Shown one piece after another: positions 1-7,974 of a stretch of DNA of 64,000 bases. How positions within the stretch are numbered: the first letter of the stretch is position 1; every line of letters begins with the position of its first letter. The translations under genes were made by a program, and so were the position numbers. The notes below the pieces were generated by a model. The model was not told where the DNA came from. It saw only the letters and a program-made list of their open reading frames with translations, and searched no databases. The DNA is taken from contig NZ_CP099399.1 in assembly GCF_024721175.1 (NCBI RefSeq), positions 1,178,001 to 1,242,000 of the forward strand, written 5' to 3'. The DNA is from Rhizobium sp. Pop5. Its GTDB lineage: Bacteria; Pseudomonadota; Alphaproteobacteria; Rhizobiales; Rhizobiaceae.

Positions 1-1
1 G

Positions 2-73
2 CGCCTTTCCGTCGGCATCGAGGACGTCAAGGACATCATCGCCGATCTGGAGCAGGCGCTCTCGAAGATCTGA
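2..73 (+). CDS. 3' end of a Cys/Met-metabolism PLP enzyme (partial)
   Basis: Only the last 23 codons are in the window, ending in TGA. The tail reads RLSVGIEDVKDIIADLEQAL followed by SKI, the typical carboxy terminus of trans-sulfuration PLP enzymes (Cys_Met_Meta_PP family) such as O-succinylhomoserine sulfhydrylase or O-acetylhomoserine sulfhydrylase. These make homocysteine or methionine precursors in the cytoplasm. The family is recognisable; the exact member (metZ is my guess) cannot be decided from 23 residues. It is the last conserved gene before the accessory patch. Confidence 0.6.
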   Translation, partial: RLSVGIEDVKDIIADLEQALSKI

Positions 74-583
74 GTGTCCTTCGCAGCAAACGTTTGCAAT
101 TTCGCAGACTATGTTTGCCTAATTCAACCATAGGATCAGCGTCCGATTCGAGCAGAGTCGGGCGCTGATTTCGTTTTGGAAGGGCGGAAAAATTCAAAAA
201 AGTAGGGCTTTCGCGAACGGGCTGAAAACATGGTTAGCAATTCGGTGACGGTCCTCGGAGCTGGCATGCCCCATAAAATTTCGCACTCTTTTGTTAAGAA
301 ACGGATCACCCGCGAAGGGGTCGTCACGTGACGGACGCCGAGGAAGCCGCGGCCCTCGCTGGATTTTCAGAGCCGCGACGAAGACCTCGCAAGAACTCGG
401 TCTAGAGCTTGTGAGGGCTGACGTCTACTTCCGTATTCTACAGGCGCCTTGTGGCACTTGCGGCATATGAGAGCTGCAACATATGTTGCTCTAGTTTCCA
501 GAATCCGTTTCGAGCACACATCTCGTTGACATCAACGCGCTGGAGACTACAATCTTCGATTGATAAAGTACGGAAGCTGACCA
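74..583. other. Intergenic stretch without a supported gene
   Basis: These 510 bases after the sulfhydrylase stop show no reading frame with both a ribosome-binding site and protein-like composition. Short frames on both strands lack any recognisable family. No terminator with a U-tract and no clear repeat was seen. Composition is less GC-rich than the core genes, which fits the start of an accessory region. Confidence 0.5.
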
Positions 584-979
584 GTGAAAAGCCAAGTGCT
601 CAAGGACTACCTTGTCTTTCTCGTGCCCGCGTTTGCCGTTCCGCTGGGCTTATATCTCACTGATCAGACCTCCTCGCCGACCAGTCTCTTCAAGCTGGGC
701 TTGCTGTTTCCGCTCTTTTTGCTGGCGATGAAGGGACTGGCTGGTTTCTTTCCCCCCGAGAATCTGCGGGAACGCTCCGTAGCCCGAATAGCTGAATACG
801 CTATCCTCCAGGGCTTGGTTTTTGCAGCATTTATGTCGATGTTCGGCGGCTTCATGCAACCTGAGTTGCAGTCGAGCTTCCTTTCGACGTTGCGTCAGTT
901 TGCGTTCGCTGCTGTACCGGTGTCTGCGTTCCACTTTGCATCGGCGCTGAACACACAAAAGAAGCTGCGTGCCTCTTAA
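584..979 (+). CDS. Small hypothetical membrane protein
   Basis: The product has 131 residues and about four hydrophobic segments (roughly residues 8-26, 36-54, 72-92 and 100-120), so an inner-membrane location is inferred. I do not recognise the family. The start is GTG, with GGAAG about seven bases upstream. It stands alone, with no gene close on the same strand, inside the accessory patch between the sulfhydrylase and the IS110 element. The hydrophobic pattern and a charged tail (NTQKKLRAS) argue for a real protein. No function is proposed. Confidence 0.55.
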   Translation: MKSQVLKDYLVFLVPAFAVPLGLYLTDQTSSPTSLFKLGLLFPLFLLAMKGLAGFFPPENLRERSVARIAEYAILQGLVFAAFMSMFGGFMQPELQSSFLSTLRQFAFAAVPVSAFHFASALNTQKKLRAS

Positions 980-1589
980 ATGGTTCCACGAGCGCTATGG
1001 CCGAGGACTTAGTTGTCGGGCGGCGTATGCGCAGGTACAACGAAACGAAATTCGTAATCGAGTTGCACGGCATTCGGCCATGTCAGGCGACCACACCCTC
1101 GGCGGATCGGACTAATGTCGGTCATGGCCTCCAACCGGACGCTTCTGCCCACAATACTTACAGAGATGGACGAGCTTTCCAGTTCCGGTTCCGCGGATAC
1201 CGCGGCTTAGGGTTCAGGAGATGTGGCAGGCAGAAGGCAATGGTCGGGTCGCCGGACGTTCCGCCAGCCTACTCTTATGTTCATTTGCAAGCTTTTTGGT
1301 CATGATTTTCCTTTCCGACTTTGACGACGGAGGGACCAGTGTGAAGCTGTTGAACAAAGGAGGAGACAGGGCGTTTTGACGACGGCTGGCATACTCTTAT
1401 GCGCGGGTTGGATACCGCATTTCCGTTTGTTCGTCTGGGGCTACCTCGATCTAGGATCGGGCATGGACGGTGTCCGCCACATAGTAGGCGCGAGGATTCC
1501 CCACCGGAGCCCTGCCTCCATCTTTGTCCAACAGCAGATGACCTTTATGTTTCCACTAAAGCGTTGCTCTTCAAGCTGACCGATGAGGT
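980..1589. other. Non-coding or degraded stretch next to the insertion sequence
   Basis: These 610 bases hold only short frames without family resemblance or convincing start signals. The ten-base string tactcttatg occurs twice (near 1269 and 1392). The part closest to 1590 should include the transposase-distal end of the IS110 element, but that family has no long terminal inverted repeats, so the boundary cannot be read directly. Confidence 0.4.
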
Positions 1590-2708
1590 CTAGCCTTTTG
1601 CCGTGGGTGCGACCTCCTGCCCGATCGCCCACAGGAATGCTGCCATTTCCCGAGCAATGGCAGTGACTGTGATGACCTTCGGCTTGCCTGCCGCCATCAG
1701 CTTGCGATACCGCGCGCAAAGCCTCACTTGGCCTTTCCAGGCAATCTCTCGAACTGTCCTCGGTAATCCCTCTAGCCGGGTCTGGATCTTCGGACTTACA
1801 CGTGCGGGGAAGCGATACGTCCAGGCGCCTTCGATGAGGACCCGACGCACCCTTGCGTTGCCCGCCTTGGTGATCCCGCCCCGCTTGATCCGTGCGCCGG
1901 TTGAGCTCTCCGATGGCACGAGACCGAGATAGGCCATCAGCTGACGAGGATTGTCAAAGCGCCTGACATCGCCGATTTCGACGACAAAGGTAACCGCCGT
2001 CATGAATGCAACGCCGCGCATCGATTGGTAGGCGGCCACAACCGGGGCCATCGACCAGGATGCTGCAGTCTCCACCACCAACTCGGTCAGCCGGTCCAGG
2101 CGTACGCCGGCATCTTCGATGGCTTGGCAATATTCCGCCAACAGGATGTGGTGGGCGGGGTGATCGAAGGTCTGGCGTGCCAGCCATCTTGTATGGGCGC
2201 GCGTCCATGGGGTGCGACCGGTATAAATCCGGCCGTGGCGCAGGAGAAAAGACTGGAGTTGCTGGCGTGCCTGCTTCAACGCGCCGTTGGCAGCCTCGCG
2301 CGCCCGCACCAGGTCGCGGATCGCCTCATGAGCTTCATCCGGAACCCAGACCGCGGTCAACTCGCCCGCGCGGTGCAGGCGCGCCAGGCTGACGGCATCC
2401 CGGCGGTTGGTCTTCACCCGGTCGCCCACTCGCTTGGGCACCAGCGACGGCGCCACCACCACGCAGTCATGCCCCAGTTCGACAATCTGCCGGTAAAGAC
2501 CGTAACCGGTCGGACCTGCCTCATAGCAGAAATGAAGCTTGGCTCCACGCTTGGAAAGCTTGTTGACCATCGATGCCACCGACGCCGGCTCCGAGGAGAT
2601 GTCGCCGAAAAACCGCACCTCGCCGTTGCGCTCTCCATCCGCAACCGCCACTGAAATCTTCAGCTTCGACGTATCCAAGCCGATGAAAGTTACGCTATTC
2701 TCTTCCAT
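1590..2708 (-). CDS. IS110-family transposase (DEDD recombinase)
   Basis: The 372-residue protein begins with GLDTSKLKISVAVAD, the first acidic residue of the RuvC-like DEDD domain. It continues with CYEAGPTGYG and a KTNRRDA motif. Its carboxy-terminal Tnp_IS116/IS110/IS902-type domain includes MRGVAFMTAVTFVVEIGD, LGLVPSESSTG (the region of the catalytic serine) and GGITKAGNARVRR. These are the usual blocks in the usual order at full length, so the enzyme looks intact. The ATG at 2708 is preferred over the longer frame to 2798 because it has an AGGG about six bases upstream. It catalyses movement of its own element. Confidence 0.92.
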   Translation of the reverse strand: MEENSVTFIGLDTSKLKISVAVADGERNGEVRFFGDISSEPASVASMVNKLSKRGAKLHFCYEAGPTGYGLYRQIVELGHDCVVVAPSLVPKRVGDRVKTNRRDAVSLARLHRAGELTAVWVPDEAHEAIRDLVRAREAANGALKQARQQLQSFLLRHGRIYTGRTPWTRAHTRWLARQTFDHPAHHILLAEYCQAIEDAGVRLDRLTELVVETAASWSMAPVVAAYQSMRGVAFMTAVTFVVEIGDVRRFDNPRQLMAYLGLVPSESSTGARIKRGGITKAGNARVRRVLIEGAWTYRFPARVSPKIQTRLEGLPRTVREIAWKGQVRLCARYRKLMAAGKPKVITVTAIAREMAAFLWAIGQEVAPTAKG

Positions 2709-2880
2709 GGTTCGCCCTCGCTTAAGCGTGGGGCTCGGCTCCGGCCTATCCAGAGCAATCCCCGAATTCAGCTTAGCGCGGGGGCGGGCCACCTTCACCC
2801 CACGAACATACGGTCTATTTCTGCTGTGCCGACATTTGCGGCGTCGAAAGTTGTCCGCCTCTCTTGCCCACTACCGTTTA
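1590..2880 (-). mobile_element. IS110-family insertion sequence (ends approximate)
   Basis: The element is defined by its intact transposase gene. The 3' side is set at the transposase stop and the 5' side at an estimated 170 bases of non-coding DNA before its start. In IS110-group elements, that non-coding end is known to encode a bridge RNA that guides target and donor choice. No terminal inverted repeats or target duplication were found, as expected for this family, so both ends are estimates. It lies between two small membrane-protein genes in the accessory patch. Confidence 0.5.
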
Positions 2881-2906
2881 GTAGCTGTTAAAGGTTTCGC
2901 CTTGGT

Positions 2907-3224
2907 ATGCTGATGTTGTTCTTTATCCTTTTTGTTTTGCCGTACATCGTCGGTTTTGTCGCGCTCGCGTTCTGGCGACAAGGGTGGACGCTTATGACGG
3001 CAACTGTCGCAATGGTTGTTGTCTATTTGTATTCCAGAGGATCAGGGGATGGCCCCGGCGCGTTTGCGGCGAATGCCCTTCCAGCTGTCCTCGCGGTTGG
3101 AATTGCAGCCGGGCTAGTAACCAGCGTCATTGCCATGACGTCGAACTATCGATCTAGCCACATTGTGGCGACAATGTTCCCTCTCGGATATATCGCTGGA
3201 TATACCGTAATCAGGTACTTCTGA
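2907..3224 (+). CDS. Small hypothetical membrane protein
   Basis: This is a 105-residue, very hydrophobic protein with three to four predicted membrane segments (about residues 3-22, 28-45, 55-78 and 88-103) and a short tail ending IRYF. I do not recognise the family. An AAAGG lies about 14 bases before the ATG, which is far, and a second in-frame ATG two codons later is equally possible. It lies just outside the transposase-proximal end of the IS110 element and could have lost its original promoter to that insertion. Confidence 0.5.
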   Translation: MLMLFFILFVLPYIVGFVALAFWRQGWTLMTATVAMVVVYLYSRGSGDGPGAFAANALPAVLAVGIAAGLVTSVIAMTSNYRSSHIVATMFPLGYIAGYTVIRYF

Positions 3225-3766
3225 AGCCGTCAGGGCTATCGCTACTGTCTGGAAGGGCTGCGTGGGAGCGGAACATCGACCCTAGTATTCAGGAATTAGC
3301 CTCACGAGCGTTGGTGCTATGCGCACTACCGTTCTTACGTGGCGTTCAACAATACCTTCCACCCCAATTACGGCCCTCGCCAATGCTTCGGCCCCGCCGG
3401 CGGCATTCGACAATGGGGCCGGACGAACGTACATCATTTGTTGCTTCGCACCTGCGGTAATTATCATACGATTGAAAACGCTAAATACTCACAAAAATCA
3501 GTTGCTTGCTCGATGTTTCTCGACTAGATTTTTTGCAGAAGAGTTCCGAATAACCGTCCCACGCCGACGATACTCAGCGGTCGTTTGACCTCGCTTGAGG
3601 GAGGATGATGACTTTGTTTGTCCGACTTCGTTTCTTCGCCATGGCGCAGCGAGTGCGTGATCTCGTCTCGATCCGATACCGACCTACGGCGGCAATCTGA
3701 CGCGTCGTACCCCTTTGTTCCACTTTTCTAAGATGGTGCTCCTGTGTGGCGCGCCCGAGGTCTGCT
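3225..3766. other. Gene-poor accessory stretch
   Basis: No credible gene is seen on either strand across about 540 bases. The part from 3440 to 3540 is clearly AT-richer than the chromosomal core. Overlapping short frames here look like chance, with no family resemblance and no ribosome-binding site. Confidence 0.45.
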
Positions 3767-3976
3767 ATGCAAAGGCAAGCTGTCGTATTCAACGGTCAGG
3801 AAGTCGGGATCGCGGTCCCTGCCGAAAACCGCCTCAAATTCATCGCTGTCCGCTTTAATGTCATCGACCTGGACAACAGGCTCTTCGACACGGTTACCGA
3901 ATCCGGCGCGCCATTACAGAGCATCTCGCGTCCAGCGGTCGTGCGATTACCTCTCACTGAGTGGCATAAACTTTGA
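3767..3976 (+). CDS. Short hypothetical protein, possibly truncated
   Basis: The 69-residue frame begins MQRQAVVFNGQEVGIAVP and continues NRLKFIAVRFNVIDLDNRLF. It reads like the small beta-rich proteins of unknown function found in many copies in Rhizobium genomes. After residue 45 it loses that character (TVTESGAPLQSISRP), which suggests a truncated or frameshifted end. The ATG at 3767 is chosen over 3746 because the protein-like sequence begins there. No function can be given. The resemblance is from memory and unverified. Confidence 0.4.
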   Translation: MQRQAVVFNGQEVGIAVPAENRLKFIAVRFNVIDLDNRLFDTVTESGAPLQSISRPAVVRLPLTEWHKL

Positions 3977-4000
3977 TCACCATCCCGAAGGCGGACTTCA

Positions 4001-4234
4001 AACGCCTTCAAGTACGCCTTCCCGAACGACGATGGCGGGAGCGTGGAGATCACGCTGACCTTTGAAGGAGCGGACATCCTCCGCACTGTGGCAGACAACG
4101 GGGCAGGGTGCCCGCCCGACCTTGGCGATGGGATCGGATCGAAACTCGTCAAGCCGATGGCGGCGCAGTTCCATGGCGAGGTGATCAGGCATCCCTCGGA
4201 GAAGGGGTGCCGTGTCGACGTCAGGCTGAGATAG
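4001..4234 (+). pseudogene. Remnant of an HWE/HisKA_2-type sensor histidine kinase (ATPase end)
   Basis: The frame carries the carboxy-terminal part of a histidine-kinase ATPase domain: an N-box NAFKYAFPNDDGG, then VADNGAGCPPDLGDGIG (D- and G1-box) and GSKLVKPMAAQFHGEV, ending GCRVDVRLR. These are the blocks of HWE/HisKA_2 kinases common in rhizobia. The dimerisation/phosphoacceptor helix and any sensor domain are missing: upstream of the N-box the frame degenerates and no start with a ribosome-binding site is present. It is therefore a relic of about 77 codons, not a working kinase. Confidence 0.7.
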
Positions 4235-4275
4235 CCCGACGAGAAATCGCAGGCTTTGTTCGCTTGTATCGAATA

Positions 4276-4387
4276 TGGTTGTCGGGGCAGGGATTCGAAC
4301 CCCGCGTCACAGCTCGAAAGCTGGAAGCAACCTCGGATACCCGAGGGATGGGGAGAGCGCCGCGCTCCGATTACGCTTACGCCCGAC
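4276..4387 (-). other. tRNA-like element or degenerate tRNA gene
   Basis: On the minus strand a 112-base segment begins GTCGGGC and ends CCCCGAC-A-ACCA, giving a near-perfect seven-base acceptor-like stem and an encoded CCA. Just before the end is a canonical T-arm (CGGGG-TTCGAAT-CCCTG). Near the start is a D-arm-like GCG-TAATCGGAG-CGC. Between them, instead of one anticodon arm with a seven-base loop, are two five-base hairpins, CTCGG-GTAT-CCGAG and CAGCT-TTCG-AGCTG. No legitimate anticodon arm can be drawn. It may be a tRNA pseudogene, an att-site relic or an unusual structured RNA. Confidence 0.45.
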
Positions 4388-4903
4388 TGAAGCATTAACT
4401 CGCGGGCTTTGCGATTGTTCCTGATAGAGTGGCCCTGGGATCGCAAAGCGCAAGATCACCACGACCTTAACGGACAGGATAACTGCCGCCAGTGCCGCGA
4501 CAAATTGATCACCTGGCCAAGGAGGTGTGCTAGGTCCCGTAGCGGCAGGTTCTTTCTCAGGAGAATGACATGATCACCCGACGCTCCGTCTTGACAACAC
4601 CCCTCTTCGAGATTGCGATGCGCAATGCGGCCTCGGTCCGCACCAGCTTTCGTTCCCTGCGAAAGTTGGGCGGTCAGCCCCGCTCCAGCGGACAGGCGCA
4701 TGATTTTCTTGGTCGCAATGTACGCTTTTTTGCGGTTGCAAAACTGAACATAGGTATGCTGCGAGAGCATTGGGGCCGAGCAATGGTATGCTGCGAAGAT
4801 GTTGAACGTATACTGCGAACGCGCATGAAAAATCCAACGATTTCAACCTTGGCCTTGGCCCCCGCAAGCGTCGCTTCGAAGAACACTGAGATCGGAGGAA
4901 CCC
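4388..4903. other. Intergenic region upstream of the cupin gene
   Basis: About 515 bases without a supported gene. The last 150 bases carry three near-identical copies of a GTATGCTGCGA-type repeat, listed separately. They are likely part of the control region of the cupin gene, which starts at 4904. Confidence 0.45.
4753..4818 (+). repeat. Three direct repeats spaced by about helical turns
   Basis: GGTATGCTGCGA occurs at 4753-4764 and again at 4785-4796; a close variant CGTATACTGCGA is at 4807-4818. The start-to-start distances are 32 and 22 bases, about three and two helical turns, so all copies face the same side of the DNA. The array ends 85 bases before the cupin start codon. An activator or repressor site is inferred. 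Confidence 0.45.
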
Positions 4904-5257
4904 ATGGTAACCACCGCGAATTTCATCACCTTCGGCATCGATGACCTCGATCCGGAGTTCGGCGCTCCGGAGCCTGGCCGGATCGTTTCCGGCGATCCGC
5001 AGTTCCGCACCTGGAGCCTGGAGGAGGCCGAAGGTGGCCTCTATTCCGGCATATGGGAGGCGACGCCGGGAAAATGGCGGATCGTCTACGACGAGTGGGA
5101 ATATTTCAGCCTGCTCTCCGGCTATTCGATCGTGACGGAGGACGGCGGCGAACCGGTTCATCTGAAGGCGGGCGACCGGATGATCTTGAGACCCGGCTTC
5201 AAGGGAACGTGGGAAGTCGTTGAAACGACTCGCAAGGACTATGTGATCAAGGTCTGA
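4904..5257 (+). CDS. Cupin-domain protein (Cupin_3/DUF861 type)
   Basis: The 117-residue protein matches the small cupins of the DUF861 (ureidoglycine aminohydrolase-like) group. It has GIWEATPGKWRIVYDEWEYF, then LLSGYSIVTEDGGEPVHLKAGD and MILRPGFKGTWEVVET, the two conserved cupin blocks of a single-domain beta-barrel. Such proteins bind a metal or small ligand; the substrate is unknown. The ATG at 4904 has GGAGG shortly upstream (ATCGGAGGAACCC). It is a monocistronic gene at the edge where the accessory patch returns to core chromosome, with the repeat array before it. Confidence 0.8.
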   Translation: MVTTANFITFGIDDLDPEFGAPEPGRIVSGDPQFRTWSLEEAEGGLYSGIWEATPGKWRIVYDEWEYFSLLSGYSIVTEDGGEPVHLKAGDRMILRPGFKGTWEVVETTRKDYVIKV

Positions 5258-5488
5258 GCAGCGCCCCGCAAACCGGCGACGACACGGGGCCTGTCCCGCT
5301 TTGCGGCGACTGCAGCCGTTTCTTCTGCGAATTGCCGCGTCTCTTTGCCAGATAAAACGCTTTTGATCTTTCGCATTAACGCCGCCTACATCGTCAAATG
5401 CTAGACCTTATCCGCAGCGCATTGCGGACATGATGTCTCCTGCCGTCCCCATAGACATGACCTTGCAATCGATCTTCTCGGAATTTGC

Positions 5489-7615
5489 ATGTCGTCGAAA
5501 CTTGCAGGTAGGCACGTTCGAGCCCAGACGTTTTCCATCATTGCGACAACCGTCTGCTTTCTTGTCGTCGCCCTCTTACTGACCGGCCTCATGAGCCACG
5601 TGGTCATCACGATGACTCGGTCGGCAAACGAGATCGACGACGCCAGGGCCAATCGCGCCGCCCGTGCGGCGATTGCGGCCTTTGTCAGTCGCCTTAGCGC
5701 GACGACAAGGGATAACGCCGTATGGGACGACGCCTATAGCGCGACCTCATCTCCGACTGCAGCCGATTGGGCCTATGAAAACTGGGGGAAAACCAGCGAG
5801 GACTATCCGCTATACGACGGGGCGATCGTGATTGGGCCTGACGGGTCTTCGATCATTTCCGCTTATGCAAAAGGCAAGCCTTTCCAGCCGGGCGCGTTTT
5901 TCGGTGAAGCCTTCTATCGGCAGATCAACGCGGCCGCCGATCCGGGACAGGCACCGATCATCAATTTCATCAGGACCGAAAACGGTCTCGCGGTGATCGC
6001 GTCACAGGCAATCCAGCCGTTCACGATAGATGGCGAGCTGCCGAAGCTCAGCGTCCTGACCCTTTACAAGGAATTCACATCGGAAGTTCTCGACACGCTT
6101 TCGAACGAACACGAGCTTGAAGGGTTGCGCCTTGCGGCCGCGCCCGAACAGGGCCTGCTGGACACGCCGATCAAGGACATGTGGGGTCAGGTTATCGGCC
6201 ATCTCGTCTGGCCCAGCAAAGCGCCGGGAAGCGCCGTATTCCATCAGGTCTATCCTTATATTGCAGCCGCTACCATCATCCTCATGCTGTTCTTGTCCGG
6301 TGTTCTGCTGGTGGGCGCATCCGAGGCTCGACGCCTGCACCAATTGGCGCAAACGGCGCTTTTCGAGGCCACCCATGATAGCCTGAGCGGACTGTTGAAC
6401 AGACATGGGCTTCTCAACCTGCTGGAAGAGCTGGAAGACTCGGGTTCTCCACGCCGCCTCCATCTGGTCGACCTCGATGGCTTCAAAGCCGTCAACGATG
6501 CCTGGGGGCATGCGGTTGGGGACGATTTGATCCGGATGGTCTCGGCCGCCCTGATGTCTTGTCATCCCGAAGTCGTTGATGCGGCCCGGCTCGGAGGCGA
6601 CGAGTTCGCGCTCGTGCAGGTCGGGTCCGCCTCGGGCGAGGAGATGGAAAGAGCCATTCTGGCGCTCTTTGCCGAACCCTTCAAAATCGACGGACGAACG
6701 ATCGAGGTTGGAGCAAGCATCGGCACCGCTGCACGCACAACCGACGTGTCGCCGCTGGAGCTCCTGCGTAGAGCGGATATGGCTCTTTATCGCGCCAAGG
6801 CAAATGGCCGTGGCCAGGCGGTCGAGTACGATTTCGAGCTGGACCGTGAGCGCCAACGTATCGCCGAGCTGGAAGGGCAGTTGAAGAGCGCCATCAATGA
6901 TGGCGCGATCGAAGCCGTTTTCCAACCTCTCGTCTCCGCCTCGACCGGTGCTGTCACGGGTCTTGAAGCGCTGGCGCGCTGGAGAACGGCGACAGGCAAT
7001 ATCAGCCCGGAGATTTTCATCCCTCTCGCCGAGAGATGCGGCCTCATCGATGCGCTCGGCGCTCACATGCTGAAAACATCGATCGAACATGCCAGGAACT
7101 GGCCCGACCTGGCGTTGTCGGTGAATGTCTCGCCGATCCAGCTCTGCAATCCGGAATTTGCCGCCGAGGTGATCTCGCTCCTGCGGGAACTCGATTTCGA
7201 TCCGCATCGACTGACGTTGGAGATCACCGAAGGCGTTCTGATCACCAATCCGGATCAGGCCCGGCGCTCGATCGACCAGCTCAAGCGCGTCGGCATCAAG
7301 TTCGCGCTCGATGACTTTGGCTGCGGCTACGCAAGCATCGGCGCATTGCGGCAGTTCGGCTTTGATCGCATGAAGATCGACCGATCGCTCGTGTCCGCTC
7401 TCGACGAGGCTACAAATGGCGCGGATGTTCTTCGGGCAACCATCTCGCTTGCGACCGCTCTGCAGATTCCGGTCACCGCCGAAGGGATCGAGAACAGCCG
7501 CCAGGCTGCGATCCTGCGAGACGCCGGGTGCGATCAGCTTCAAGGCTATCTGATGGGCAAGCCTATGTCGGCGCGCGACATATCCACCAAGCTGCGGGAA
7601 GAGACCGCCGCTTAG
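5489..7615 (+). CDS. Membrane-bound GGDEF-EAL protein with periplasmic CHASE4-like sensor
   Basis: The 708-residue protein has a membrane helix at about residues 17-42, a periplasmic domain with CHASE4-like features (NAVWDDAYS, WAYENWGKTSEDY, YDGAIVIGPDG) and a second helix around 253-277. A GGDEF domain follows, with an intact RLGGDEF near residue 370, then an EAL domain with intact GLEALARW near 491, ITEGVLI, DDFGCGYAS and a TAEGIEN motif. Both active sites look complete, so synthesis and hydrolysis of cyclic di-GMP are both possible. No RxxD inhibitory site is seen five residues before GGDEF. The gene stands alone upstream of the pst operon. Confidence 0.9.
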   Translation: MSSKLAGRHVRAQTFSIIATTVCFLVVALLLTGLMSHVVITMTRSANEIDDARANRAARAAIAAFVSRLSATTRDNAVWDDAYSATSSPTAADWAYENWGKTSEDYPLYDGAIVIGPDGSSIISAYAKGKPFQPGAFFGEAFYRQINAAADPGQAPIINFIRTENGLAVIASQAIQPFTIDGELPKLSVLTLYKEFTSEVLDTLSNEHELEGLRLAAAPEQGLLDTPIKDMWGQVIGHLVWPSKAPGSAVFHQVYPYIAAATIILMLFLSGVLLVGASEARRLHQLAQTALFEATHDSLSGLLNRHGLLNLLEELEDSGSPRRLHLVDLDGFKAVNDAWGHAVGDDLIRMVSAALMSCHPEVVDAARLGGDEFALVQVGSASGEEMERAILALFAEPFKIDGRTIEVGASIGTAARTTDVSPLELLRRADMALYRAKANGRGQAVEYDFELDRERQRIAELEGQLKSAINDGAIEAVFQPLVSASTGAVTGLEALARWRTATGNISPEIFIPLAERCGLIDALGAHMLKTSIEHARNWPDLALSVNVSPIQLCNPEFAAEVISLLRELDFDPHRLTLEITEGVLITNPDQARRSIDQLKRVGIKFALDDFGCGYASIGALRQFGFDRMKIDRSLVSALDEATNGADVLRATISLATALQIPVTAEGIENSRQAAILRDAGCDQLQGYLMGKPMSARDISTKLREETAA

Positions 7616-7833
7616 TGCCCATTGGATTCCGCCGTCGCTGCCTTGACGGAGGAGGTCGGCTCGGGATTTAATTCTGACGTCTGAGAGCGACATTTTCGGC
7701 CATGGCTGCGGCAATCCACCACAGCGATGCGTCAATCTATCCCAATGTTTTTGCTAAGGCTTTGTTAAATCCCGGATTCGGCGGAAAGACTGCGGGCGCA
7801 GCCTTCGATGCACGGCCTCTCAGTCGGTTTCAA

Positions 7834-7861
7834 CGGTCAAAATCCGTCATCAAACTGCAAT
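7834..7861 (+). promoter_or_regulatory. Possible Pho-box-like direct repeats before pstS
   Basis: CGGTCAA, CCGTCAT and CTGCAAT follow each other about ten bases apart, 115-140 bases upstream of pstS. They resemble degraded PhoB half-sites (CTGTCAT repeated every 11 bases in known boxes), but spacing and sequence are imperfect. PhoB control is expected from the gene's role; this particular site is tentative. Confidence 0.3.
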
Positions 7862-7974
7862 AAAACGCGCCTAGCCCGCCTCGTGTGACGGGAATTTCAG
7901 CGCCCCCGACAATGGACACCCCCTCCATGGTGCTGGTCTCGTTGTCCTTCAATTCCATTAGGGAAGCGCTTCAT

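Noticed and set aside
997..1305. 102-residue plus-strand frame
   Set aside because: No start signal, basic random-looking composition and no recognisable domain.
4276..4387. tmRNA (ssrA) acceptor piece
   Set aside because: The end reads CCCCGAC-A-ACCA, without the alanine-type G-U identity pair of tmRNA, and no tag reading frame is nearby.
6002..7735. 577-residue open frame on the minus strand
   Set aside because: Antisense shadow of the GGDEF/EAL gene; no family resemblance.
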